From contig CAJTVT010000033.1 of assembly GCA_910580015.1 (NCBI GenBank), forward strand, positions 1 to 31,306: 31,306 nt of DNA. The letters run 5' to 3'. The DNA is from an uncultured Lachnospiraceae bacterium. GTDB lineage: Bacteria; Bacillota; Clostridia; Lachnospirales; Lachnospiraceae. The notes under the pieces were generated by a model. It did not search any database and was not told the DNA's origin. It saw nothing but the letters and a program-made list of their open reading frames with translations. Both the position numbers and the translations under genes were made by a program. Positions 9,797 to 17,748 of the stretch are shown here, piece by piece (within the stretch, counting starts at the first letter, position 1; every line of letters starts with the position of its first letter).

Positions 9797-11437
9797 ATGA
9801 TCAGTGCAAACAACGTAACCCTCAGAATCGGCAAAAAAGCCTTATTTGAAGATGTAAATATCAAATTTACCGAAGGGAACTGCTATGGGCTAATCGGTGC
9901 CAACGGCGCTGGTAAATCCACATTTTTAAAAATTTTAAATGGACAGTTAGAACCCACCAGCGGTGAAATAATCCTTACCCCTGGCCAACGCCTTTCCTTT
10001 TTACAACAGGATCATTTTAAATACGATGAATTTCCTGTATTGGACACCGTAATCATGGGCAACCAACGACTCTATGACATCATGAAGGAGAAAGATGCCA
10101 TCTATATGAAGGAGGATTTCTCAGATGAGGACGGAATCCGTGCCAGCGAACTAGAAGCGGAATTTGCAGAGATGGATGGATGGAACGCAGAATCAGATGC
10201 TGCCCAGCTCTTAAATGGATTGGGTATCAGCCCAGATCTGCATAACTCCATAATGAAAGATATGACTGGAGAAATCAAAGTCAAAGTCCTTCTCGCCCAG
10301 GCTCTGTTCGGCAACCCAGACATTTTACTTCTCGATGAGCCGACCAACCACTTAGATCTGGACGCTATCGCATGGTTGGAAGAATTTCTTATCAACTTTG
10401 ACAATACGGTCATCGTAGTGTCCCACGACCGCTACTTCCTAAACAAAGTCTGCACCCACACTGCCGACATTGACTATGCCAAGATTCAACTCTATGCTGG
10501 AAATTACGATTTCTGGTATGAATCCAGCCAGCTCCTCATCAAACAGATGAAGGAAGCCAACAAGAAAAAAGAAGAAAAAATTAAAGAATTGCAGGACTTT
10601 ATCTCCCGATTCTCTGCCAATGCCTCCAAATCCAAACAGGCAACCTCCAGAAAACGGGCATTGGAAAAAATACAGTTGGACGAAATCAAACCCTCCAGCC
10701 GGAAATATCCTTACATTGATTTCCGCCCTGCAAGAGAAATTGGAAATGAAGTGCTCACTGTAGAAAATATAAGCAAGACCATTGATGGGGTAAAGGTACT
10801 GGACAATGTTTCTTTTATTGCTGGGCACGATGACAAAATTGCATTTGTGGGAAGCAACGAAATTGCGAAAACCACCCTCTTTCAAATTCTTGCTGGGGAA
10901 CTGGAACCAGATGAAGGCAACTACAAATGGGGCGTTACCACCAGCCAATCTTACTTCCCCAAGGACAGCACAGCCATCTTTGACACAGACTTACAGATAG
11001 CCGACTGGCTCACCCAATTCTCTGAAATCAAAGACGCCACTTATGTTCGGGGATTCTTGGGTAGAATGCTCTTTGCCGGAGAAGATGGCGTAAAGAAAAT
11101 GCGGGTATTGTCTGGAGGAGAGCGAGTGCGTGTTCTGTTATCCCGTATGATGATTGAAGGTTCCAATATCCTGATTCTGGACGAACCTACGGATCATCTG
11201 GATATGGAAAGCATCACAGCCCTGAACAACGGCTTGATCAAGTTCCCAGGCGTACTCTTATTTGCTTCCAGGGACCATCAGGTAGTCCAGACAACAGCCA
11301 ACCGGATCATCGAATTCCTGCCCAATGGCGCAATGATCGATAAGATTACCACCTACGATGAGTATCTAGAAAGCGATGAGATGGCCAGAAAGAGACAAGT
11401 ATATTCCACCAGTACAGCGCAGGAAGCTGACGATTAA
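9797..11437 (+). CDS. ABC-F family ATPase (YkpA/YbiT-like)
   Basis: A soluble 546-aa protein with two nucleotide-binding domains and no membrane segments, as in ABC-F ribosome-associated ATPases. A charged linker (about 245-310) joins the domains. NBD1 has Walker A GANGAGKST (34-42), Walker B LLLDEPTNHLD and SHDRYF, but its signature is MTGEIK (156-161) instead of LSGGEK. NBD2 has a normal signature LSGGER (438-443) and LILDEPTDHLD, but a Walker A of GSNEIAKTT (352-360) without the inner glycines, and Arg492 where the H-loop His is expected (SRDHQ). The domain layout matches housekeeping ABC-F proteins; nothing specific points to antibiotic resistance. A ribosome site AGAAAGG (9781-9787) precedes the start. 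It is a single-gene unit with its own promoter and terminator. Confidence 0.92.
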   Translation: MISANNVTLRIGKKALFEDVNIKFTEGNCYGLIGANGAGKSTFLKILNGQLEPTSGEIILTPGQRLSFLQQDHFKYDEFPVLDTVIMGNQRLYDIMKEKDAIYMKEDFSDEDGIRASELEAEFAEMDGWNAESDAAQLLNGLGISPDLHNSIMKDMTGEIKVKVLLAQALFGNPDILLLDEPTNHLDLDAIAWLEEFLINFDNTVIVVSHDRYFLNKVCTHTADIDYAKIQLYAGNYDFWYESSQLLIKQMKEANKKKEEKIKELQDFISRFSANASKSKQATSRKRALEKIQLDEIKPSSRKYPYIDFRPAREIGNEVLTVENISKTIDGVKVLDNVSFIAGHDDKIAFVGSNEIAKTTLFQILAGELEPDEGNYKWGVTTSQSYFPKDSTAIFDTDLQIADWLTQFSEIKDATYVRGFLGRMLFAGEDGVKKMRVLSGGERVRVLLSRMMIEGSNILILDEPTDHLDMESITALNNGLIKFPGVLLFASRDHQVVQTTANRIIEFLPNGAMIDKITTYDEYLESDEMARKRQVYSTSTAQEADD

Positions 11438-11442
11438 TAGAA

Positions 11443-11485
11443 AAAGAAAGAGGCAGACCCAAATGGTAGGTCTGCCTCTTTCTTT
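11443..11485. terminator. Bidirectional terminator between ABC-F and galT
   Basis: Perfect 17-bp arms (11443-11459 and 11469-11485) with a 9-nt loop. The stem base is A-rich on one side and T-rich on the other, giving T-runs in both directions. It sits between convergent genes and can serve both. Confidence 0.9.
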
Positions 11486-11528
11486 GATTATCTCGATTTC
11501 ATACAGTTCTGTGAGGTTGATTCAACGC

Positions 11529-13031
11529 TTAATGATTTAAGCTCTCCACAAACTTGTCGAAGGCTTTCTGTCCCTGTTCATCTCGCTTATACACTCCTGC
11601 ATGTTCCAAAACCTTGCTGAATACCAGGGCAATCTCTCCCTGTAGAATCTCCATCACATTTTCCTGTGTAATATTGGGGTATTTTGGCAGGAATTCCTCC
11701 ACCCAATCTGCATGTTTCTCAATGCTTTCATCTGCACGAATATCTTTGTCTGTAACAATGGCGTCTGCTAAAGTTTCCATCTCATCTTTCAGACGGGCAG
11801 GAAGCACTGCAAGACCCATTACTTCAATCAGCCCAATATTTTCTTTCTTAATATGGTGAAGTTCCGCATGAGGATGGTACACACCCATAGGATGCTCTTC
11901 CGTGGTAATATTATTGCGCAGCACTAAATCCAGTTCAAAGGAATCTCCCCGTTTTCTGGCAATGGGCGTGATCGTATTGTGGGGCTCTCCATCTGTCTCT
12001 GCAAAGATAAATGCATCCTCATCGGTATATCCACGCCATGCAGTGAGTATTTTATCTGCAAGGGCAATCAATCGGTCACTGTCTGGATTGGAAATCCGAA
12101 TCACTGACATCGGCCATTTTACAATTCCTGCTTTCACATCCTCAAAACCTGCCACCGTAAATTCACGCTCTATCGGAGCTTTTGCCATCGCAAATTCATA
12201 GCTTCCGCCCTGGAAATGATCGTGACTTAAAATAGATCCTCCCACGATCGGCAAATCCGCATTGGAACCTACAATATAGTGTGGAAACTGCTTTACAAAG
12301 TCAAAAAGCTTGCAGAAAGTGCCATGTTCTATTTTCATGGGAATGTGCTGAGAATTAAATACAATACAGTGCTCATTGTAATATACATACGGAGAATACT
12401 GGAATCCCCATTTACTATTCTGTATGGTAACTGGGATAATCCTGTGATTTTGCCTTGCCGGATGATTAATTCGGCCTGCATATCCTTCATTTTCAATACA
12501 AAGCAGACATTTGGGATAACCACTCTGTTTTGCATTCTTAGCTGCTGCGATAGCCTTAGGATCCTTCTCTGGTTTGGAAAGGTTGATGGTGATATCCATC
12601 TCCCCATAAGGAGTTTGGGATTTCCATTTTACATCTTTTACAATACGATAACGACGGATATAATCACTGTCCTGGCTCAGCTTATAATAGAAATCTGTGG
12701 CTGCCTTAGCCCCTTCTTTTTCATAGATATCCCAGAACTTTGCAATCACTTCGCTGGGACGAGGCATCAGTTTCGCCATCAGCTTTGTGTCAAACAGATC
12801 GCGATATACCACACCATTCTCTTCCAAAACTCCATTTTCATAGGCGTAATCCAAAAGCTCCTTCAATACTGGCTCCAGCTCCACATTCTGATAACTTTTC
12901 TCTGGTTCTTCATACTCCTCAATCTGTAATGTCTCCAGAATCTGGTTGGTAGCGAAAACTACATCCTCCACTCCAATCAGATGATTCTCCAATCCATAAC
13001 ACACTAACTTCTTTACTGCTTCGTTAATCAT
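11529..13031 (-). CDS. galT: UDP-glucose--hexose-1-phosphate uridylyltransferase (Firmicute class II)
   Basis: GalT exchanges UMP between UDP-glucose and galactose-1-phosphate in the Leloir pathway. The protein has 500 aa, typical of the class II Firmicute enzymes and much longer than the roughly 350-aa E. coli type. Recognisable stretches are YGLENHLIG near the N-terminus, YNEHCIVF, and the active-site-like SHDHFQGGSYEF. The start ATG at 13031 is chosen because a GGGAGG ribosome site (13040-13045) precedes it. That site falls in the 16-base gap after the galK stop, which indicates a galK-galT operon with tight coupling. No galE or galactose transporter gene is present in the window. Confidence 0.95.
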   Translation of the reverse strand: MINEAVKKLVCYGLENHLIGVEDVVFATNQILETLQIEEYEEPEKSYQNVELEPVLKELLDYAYENGVLEENGVVYRDLFDTKLMAKLMPRPSEVIAKFWDIYEKEGAKAATDFYYKLSQDSDYIRRYRIVKDVKWKSQTPYGEMDITINLSKPEKDPKAIAAAKNAKQSGYPKCLLCIENEGYAGRINHPARQNHRIIPVTIQNSKWGFQYSPYVYYNEHCIVFNSQHIPMKIEHGTFCKLFDFVKQFPHYIVGSNADLPIVGGSILSHDHFQGGSYEFAMAKAPIEREFTVAGFEDVKAGIVKWPMSVIRISNPDSDRLIALADKILTAWRGYTDEDAFIFAETDGEPHNTITPIARKRGDSFELDLVLRNNITTEEHPMGVYHPHAELHHIKKENIGLIEVMGLAVLPARLKDEMETLADAIVTDKDIRADESIEKHADWVEEFLPKYPNITQENVMEILQGEIALVFSKVLEHAGVYKRDEQGQKAFDKFVESLNH

Positions 13032-13047
13032 GAACCTTTCCTCCCTT

Positions 13048-14325
13048 TTACACTCTGATTCCACCAAATGGCCTTACTTTCAGCACATGACAACAGCCCT
13101 CTCCATATACGCCGTCCAGCATTTGACGATAAGTTTCCACAAAATCATCTGCCACAAACGCCTGGATCGTACCTGCAAAACCGCCGCCATGCACCCGACT
13201 TACCCCATGACCTGGTAAAATACTGTCACTGACTGCAAGTCCCATGGAGACACTCTGGTTCTGCACATCTTTGTTGGTATATATATTCTGCAAGTATTTA
13301 AAAGAAGAATTTCCAGACTCTTTGACTGTATCCAAAAATCCCTGGAAATCTCCTGCATTCAGAGCACTTACTTCCCGCTCTACACGCTTGTCCTCCTCAA
13401 AGAAATGCAATGCGCGAAGTACCGGACGGTCTCCGCAAGCTTCACGGATATTTGAAATTTTCTTATAAAATTCTTCTGGATCCACTTCCCGCAAAAATTC
13501 CTTTTCAAAGAACTGTGCAACCTTCTTCATTTCCTGTGGGATCAGTGCATAGTCATCTGTTAAATCTGCATGAGATCCCTTTGTGTCTGTGATACACAGG
13601 CTATGATGGTAAGAACTGAAATCCACATTCACCTTTTCTACTACCGGATTTTCTGGATCTGCAAAATCGATATGTATCAGTCCTCCCACAGAACATGCCA
13701 TCTGATCCATCAAGCCACATGGCTTACCAAAATAAACATTTTCCGCAAACTGTGCCACCTGAGCAATTTCTACTGGACTAATCTTCATATCATTGTACAG
13801 ACCAGAGAATATGGTTCCCACTAAAACTTCAAATGCAGCAGAACTAGACATGCCTGCACCATTCAACACATCACTGGTGACATAGGCGGAAAAACCTCCC
13901 ACTGTATGGCCATTTTTCTTAAGTCCATAAACCATCCCTCGGATCAATCCCGCAGAGGTACCCATCTCTCCTCTTCTCATTCCCAGATCTTTCAGGTCCA
14001 CAGTAATCATGGGATAACCATCTGACAACAGTTTAATGACATTTTCTTCTGTCTTACACACAACGGCTATGGCATCCAGATTGATAGACGCAGCCAACAC
14101 CTCACCATGCTGATGATCGGTGTGATTGCCACCCACTTCACTTCTTCCAGGTGCACTGTAAAGTTCCGCTTCCTGTTCTCCATACAGTTCTTCAAATTTC
14201 TCAATTGCTTTCTGGTAGCGTTCTGTCTGATATGCTATCACTCCTGCGTCCACATAGATTTCTTCCAGACGCTCCTTGAATCCCTGTGATGTTATTTCCT
14301 CAGCCAATATTTTTGTGTTTTTCAT
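13048..14325 (-). CDS. galK: Galactokinase
   Basis: GHMP-family kinase that phosphorylates galactose to galactose-1-phosphate with ATP. The protein has 425 aa, somewhat longer than the usual 390. It contains the galactokinase signature in variant form APGRSEVGGNHTDHQHG (58-74), the ATP-binding GAGMSSSAAFEV (about 155-166), and the C-terminal GHMP motif GVSRVHGGGFAGTIQ. The start at 14325 is preceded by AGGCGGGG (14331-14338); the frame is open 35 codons further upstream, but that part overlaps the promoter and is not protein-like. It is the first gene of the galK-galT operon and is divergent from a LacI-family regulator. Confidence 0.95.
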   Translation of the reverse strand: MKNTKILAEEITSQGFKERLEEIYVDAGVIAYQTERYQKAIEKFEELYGEQEAELYSAPGRSEVGGNHTDHQHGEVLAASINLDAIAVVCKTEENVIKLLSDGYPMITVDLKDLGMRRGEMGTSAGLIRGMVYGLKKNGHTVGGFSAYVTSDVLNGAGMSSSAAFEVLVGTIFSGLYNDMKISPVEIAQVAQFAENVYFGKPCGLMDQMACSVGGLIHIDFADPENPVVEKVNVDFSSYHHSLCITDTKGSHADLTDDYALIPQEMKKVAQFFEKEFLREVDPEEFYKKISNIREACGDRPVLRALHFFEEDKRVEREVSALNAGDFQGFLDTVKESGNSSFKYLQNIYTNKDVQNQSVSMGLAVSDSILPGHGVSRVHGGGFAGTIQAFVADDFVETYRQMLDGVYGEGCCHVLKVRPFGGIRV

Positions 14326-14432
14326 TTTTGCCCCGCCTTTACTATTTATTTTGCTCATCAAATGCCAGAAACCCGAACCAGCAATGAAACACCTCTGTCT
14401 GTTTCCTACATTTTCCTGCGCTTTATACAAAT

Positions 14433-14461
14433 ATTATATATGCTCGTCAATAAACGGTCAA
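14433..14461 (-). promoter_or_regulatory. Promoter of galK-galT
   Basis: On the minus strand TTGACC (14456-14461) and a perfect TATAAT (14433-14438) are separated by 17 bp. The start of transcription would be near 14426, leaving a leader of about 100 bases. A TTTACTAAA site lies directly upstream of the -35 box. Confidence 0.85.
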
Positions 14462-14465
14462 TATA

Positions 14466-14474
14466 TTTAGTAAA
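14466..14474. promoter_or_regulatory. Putative operator site O1 (galK side)
   Basis: The near-palindromic 9-mer TTTAGTAAA lies 4 bp upstream of the galK -35 box. The same word occurs three more times in this intergenic region. It is inferred to bind the adjacent LacI-family regulator. The region is AT-rich, so a single 9-mer alone would be weak evidence. Confidence 0.5.
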
Positions 14475-14588
14475 TGTATTTATGAAATATATTTTATTGC
14501 CAAAATTTATATGATATTTTTCCAAAAATCCATAATTTCAATCAAAAACATCAAATATTAATTCGTCTAGAATATATCACGTAAATAA

Positions 14589-14606
14589 TTTAGTAAATTT
14601 AGTAAA
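14589..14606. promoter_or_regulatory. Putative tandem operator O2
   Basis: Two exact back-to-back copies of TTTAGTAAA. They lie just upstream of a weak plus-strand promoter whose -10 is TATACT (14635-14640), the probable promoter of the regulator gene. This placement suits autoregulation. Confidence 0.55.
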
Positions 14607-14611
14607 TTTTC

Positions 14612-14640
14612 TTTTCTTTTTCCAGATCTTTTGTTATACT
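14612..14640 (+). promoter_or_regulatory. Possible promoter of the LacI-family regulator gene
   Basis: A good -10 TATACT (14635-14640) but a poor -35 (TTTTCT, 14612-14617) at 17 bp. The weak -35 suggests low expression. Confidence 0.4.
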
Positions 14641-14672
14641 ATCCTTATTATTCCATAAAAATTTCCAATATT

Positions 14673-14681
14673 TTTACTAAA
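14673..14681. promoter_or_regulatory. Putative operator site O3
   Basis: TTTACTAAA, the reverse complement of the O1/O2 word, inside the longer near-palindrome TTTTTACTAAAAA (14671-14683). It falls in the 5' leader of the regulator gene, where a bound repressor could block transcription. Confidence 0.45.
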
Positions 14682-14715
14682 AATCTTCGTGATTCATTTA
14701 AATATAGAGGTAGAT

Positions 14716-15714
14716 ATGACAACAATTAAAGATATCGCAGTGTCAGCAGGTGTTTCTTCTGCCACTGTTTCAAGAATTTTAAATAATGACAACACATTAA
14801 ACGTTTCACCGGAAACACGCCAGAAAGTTCTGGACACGGCTAACAGCCTTAACTATAAGAAAAAATCCCGTACCTCTGCCAAATCGGCCTTTACTCTGGG
14901 CATCGTGCTATGGTTTTCGCCCCAGCAGGAACTGGAGGACAATTATTATCTGTTAATCCGGCAGGGAATTGAAGATTTCTGTATGCAAAACTGCATCCAT
15001 GTGGTCAGAACTTACAAAGCAGATATCAACTACATGGATTCCTTAAAAAATGTAGACGCCCTGGTTTGCGTAGGCAAATTTACAGAAGATGCTGTACAGC
15101 GCTTCTATGAGATCACATCTTCTGTGATCTTCCTTGATATGCCCATAGATGATTTAGACATATCCACGATCACACTGGATTTTGAACATGCCATGAAGAC
15201 CAGTATGGATTATCTGACCTCCCTTGGTCATCGAAGAATTGGATTTTTGGGAGGAAAAGAATACCTGGATAACCATCAGCTCTTCCCTGACATGCGCAAA
15301 ACCCTTTTTATTGAATACTGCAAAAAGCACAATATTGAATATGAACCTTATATCCGAGAACAGGCCATTGCCATCGAAGCAGGTTACCATATGATGAATG
15401 ACCTTTTAAAACTTGATGTGCTCCCCACAGCAGTTGTCTCTTCCAGTGACCCCATTGCCATCGGCGCTCTGCACGCCTTAACAGACAAGGGTTTTCGAGT
15501 TCCAGAAGATATTTCCTTAATGGGATTTGATGACACCAGCCTATCCGCTTTCACCACCCCACCGCTGACCACGATCCATGCGCCAGCCTATGATATGGGG
15601 AATTTCGGCGCCAACATTGTATTTAACATCCTAAAGCATCAGCCTGCAACCGCTTTGAAAATCAAACTTCCCTGTAAGCTAATGGAACGTCAATCCTGTG
15701 GAAAACCTCTGTAA
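14716..15714 (+). CDS. LacI/GalR-family transcriptional regulator
   Basis: A 332-aa protein with an N-terminal LacI helix-turn-helix (TIKDIAVSAGVSSATVSRIL, residues 3-22) and a periplasmic-binding-protein-like effector domain (about 65-325; typical stretches GHRRIGFLGG, AVVSSSDPIAIGAL, SLMGFDDTSLSAF). The start at 14716 was chosen because AGAGG (14706-14710) precedes it and the HTH begins immediately; an upstream in-frame ATG at 14689 lacks a ribosome site. Divergence from galK-galT and shared TTTAGTAAA sites suggest that it represses galactose use and its own gene, with galactose or a galactose metabolite as the likely inducer. Its 3' end faces the deacetylase gene with only 8 bases between the stops. 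Confidence 0.9.
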   Translation: MTTIKDIAVSAGVSSATVSRILNNDNTLNVSPETRQKVLDTANSLNYKKKSRTSAKSAFTLGIVLWFSPQQELEDNYYLLIRQGIEDFCMQNCIHVVRTYKADINYMDSLKNVDALVCVGKFTEDAVQRFYEITSSVIFLDMPIDDLDISTITLDFEHAMKTSMDYLTSLGHRRIGFLGGKEYLDNHQLFPDMRKTLFIEYCKKHNIEYEPYIREQAIAIEAGYHMMNDLLKLDVLPTAVVSSSDPIAIGALHALTDKGFRVPEDISLMGFDDTSLSAFTTPPLTTIHAPAYDMGNFGANIVFNILKHQPATALKIKLPCKLMERQSCGKPL

Positions 15715-15722
15715 CCTATGCA

Positions 15723-17723
15723 TTACCGGAAAGCTTTGTACACTCCTCCAGGAACCATTCCGCCCCGACAATCTGCTAATTCGCTGACTGTCACAAGCTG
15801 ATATCCCATCCGCACCAATTCTGGGATAATTGTTCTTGATGCCTCTGCTGTCTGACTGTAAAGATCATGCATCAGTATGATATCGCCATCTTTTACATGT
15901 TCTAGCACTGCTCTCTGGGTAGAGACAGCATTTCTTGTCTGCCAGTCCCTGGTGTCAATGGACCACAGAATCAAAGGCATACCCACAGCGCTGCACACGG
16001 TCTGATCGTGGGAACCTCCTGGAGGCCGCATTGCCACCGGCGAACTTCCTATCACATTCGTCACCGCCGCGTTGGTGTCCCATATCTGACTCTGAATCAC
16101 GGACACCCCTGCTCCTGTCAATTTCTTATGACTGTAGGTATGGTTGCCAATCTCACACCCCATCTCATCTGCACGTTTTATGATATCTGCATAGTCAGAT
16201 ACACGCTGTCCCAGCACAAAAAAGGTTGCTGTGCTGCCATACTGACCTAACACATCCAGAATTTCTCCCGTATAATTAGATGGTCCATCATCATATGTTA
16301 GAGCCACCATTGCCCCAGCCATATTGATACTTCTTTTCACTTCTCCATCCTTATTATAGTAGTGCATCATACTGCCATCCTTAACTCGGCAGCTTGTAAG
16401 AACTCCATGTTCTTCTGTGTATTCCAACACCTGCCCTGGAATTTCCCGTACAACACTTCCATCTGCCTTTACATAGATCAATTTCCCAGAACCAGTAAGA
16501 TACATTCCAGCAACACGAACTCTTTTTCCGTCCGCTCCAAAATAATATTTCTTTGTACTAAGTTGGCGTACCTCTTTCTTGACCAGGGTGTTTTTTCCAT
16601 TATGTACATCGTAACATGTTCTAGCAGATATATGATAGATCCGAGTACAGTTTCCCGAACCATTAAAATAATATTTCTTTTGCAGCACCTTCTTCCAAAC
16701 CTTTTTCTGTTTCTGCCATTTTCTTACCTTGTAATCATACTGAAAATACTTCCAGTACCCTTTTGTACCTTTTTCCATTCTGCTGATTACATACCCTTTT
16801 TTTCCAACCTGTATCAGCTTTTTGCCAGAACTGCGCTTCCAGCCTTTCTCTACCACTCGCACTCCTTTTGAGTTAAAATAATACAGTTTCCCATTCCGAA
16901 GAGCCGTCACCGCATTTTTTACGGTTTTGAACTTTCCATCCGCATATATTTTGCACTTTTTGGTTTTCACATTGTATATACGGGTGCTATTTCCTTTTTT
17001 ATCAAAATAATATTCTTGATCCCCCATTTTAGTCCAAGTGTTCTTCTGTCTTTCCCATTTCACTTTCTCATAATGATACACGTAATAGCGCCATACACCT
17101 GCTGGTTTCTTCATTTTGGAAACTACATACCCTTTTTTCCCAATCTCCACATACTCCCGTCCAGAAACTTTCTGCCAGCCCTTCGCTAACACACAAATTC
17201 CATTGGAGCCAAAATAATACAATTTCCCATTTTGGAGTCTGCAAAGCTTTCTTTTGACCGTCTTCATCACGCCGTCCGTATATTCTTGGCATTTCTGTGT
17301 ATCTGAATGATAAAGCAAAGTACAAATTCCCTTTTTGTTAAAATAATATTCTTCTGGCCCCATCTGACGCCAGGTCTCTTTTTGGCCTTTCCATTTTTCT
17401 GTCTGGAAATCAAACTGAAACAGTTTCAATTCCTTACCAGACGCTTCTATTTTCTCCGTCACAGTTCCATCGCTGCTGATATAATATTTTACGCCAGAAA
17501 ATTCCTGCCATCCTTCCGCAGACACTTGCAGTCCTGCAATATAGAGCACAAAATGATCTTCCTCCCAGACTAACCCCTCTGTTACAACTGTCTCTCCATC
17601 TGAATCGTCAGGCAACTCTGCCCCTTTGACCGAAACGGTCATCACACCACTCCAGATAACGAATAACAACAGCAACATTGTATATCTTGTATATTTTTTT
17701 ATCACTTCTTTTGTAACACCCAT
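15723..17723 (-). CDS. Secreted polysaccharide deacetylase (NodB domain) with N-terminal wall-binding-like repeats
   Basis: A 666-aa protein with an N-terminal hydrophobic segment (about 15-32), a signal peptide or anchor. About 64-406 holds three repeats of roughly 112 residues, each with a pattern GW-x-SG, GKKGYV, KW-x-x-QK-x-x-W, EYYF-x-x-G and LYYF-x-x-G, plus a shorter fourth unit to about 470. The repeats resemble the aromatic-glycine cell-wall/choline-binding class but are longer. The NodB deacetylase domain (about 470-655) has a complete set: TYDDGPS, NHTYSH, RPPGGSHD, DTRDWQ and ILMHDLYS. It probably deacetylates peptidoglycan GlcNAc or another surface glycan. The start ATG at 17723 follows GGTGAG; a GTG 3 codons upstream is possible. 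It follows the TPR lipoprotein gene by 25 bases and is probably in its operon. Confidence 0.9.
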   Translation of the reverse strand: MGVTKEVIKKYTRYTMLLLLFVIWSGVMTVSVKGAELPDDSDGETVVTEGLVWEEDHFVLYIAGLQVSAEGWQEFSGVKYYISSDGTVTEKIEASGKELKLFQFDFQTEKWKGQKETWRQMGPEEYYFNKKGICTLLYHSDTQKCQEYTDGVMKTVKRKLCRLQNGKLYYFGSNGICVLAKGWQKVSGREYVEIGKKGYVVSKMKKPAGVWRYYVYHYEKVKWERQKNTWTKMGDQEYYFDKKGNSTRIYNVKTKKCKIYADGKFKTVKNAVTALRNGKLYYFNSKGVRVVEKGWKRSSGKKLIQVGKKGYVISRMEKGTKGYWKYFQYDYKVRKWQKQKKVWKKVLQKKYYFNGSGNCTRIYHISARTCYDVHNGKNTLVKKEVRQLSTKKYYFGADGKRVRVAGMYLTGSGKLIYVKADGSVVREIPGQVLEYTEEHGVLTSCRVKDGSMMHYYNKDGEVKRSINMAGAMVALTYDDGPSNYTGEILDVLGQYGSTATFFVLGQRVSDYADIIKRADEMGCEIGNHTYSHKKLTGAGVSVIQSQIWDTNAAVTNVIGSSPVAMRPPGGSHDQTVCSAVGMPLILWSIDTRDWQTRNAVSTQRAVLEHVKDGDIILMHDLYSQTAEASRTIIPELVRMGYQLVTVSELADCRGGMVPGGVYKAFR

Positions 17724-17748
17724 AACTCTCACCCATTTCTAAAAACTC

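Noticed and set aside
9797..11437. ABC-F gene as an antibiotic resistance determinant
   Set aside because: Domain layout resembles housekeeping YkpA/YbiT-like proteins, and there is no mobile or resistance context.
12279..12929. Plus-strand open frame of 216 codons opposite galT
   Set aside because: Shadow of galT; no start context and a composition that mirrors the real gene.
14461..14715. Catabolite-repression (cre) site near galK
   Set aside because: No sequence close to the cre consensus was found; only the AT-rich TTTAGTAAA repeats are present.
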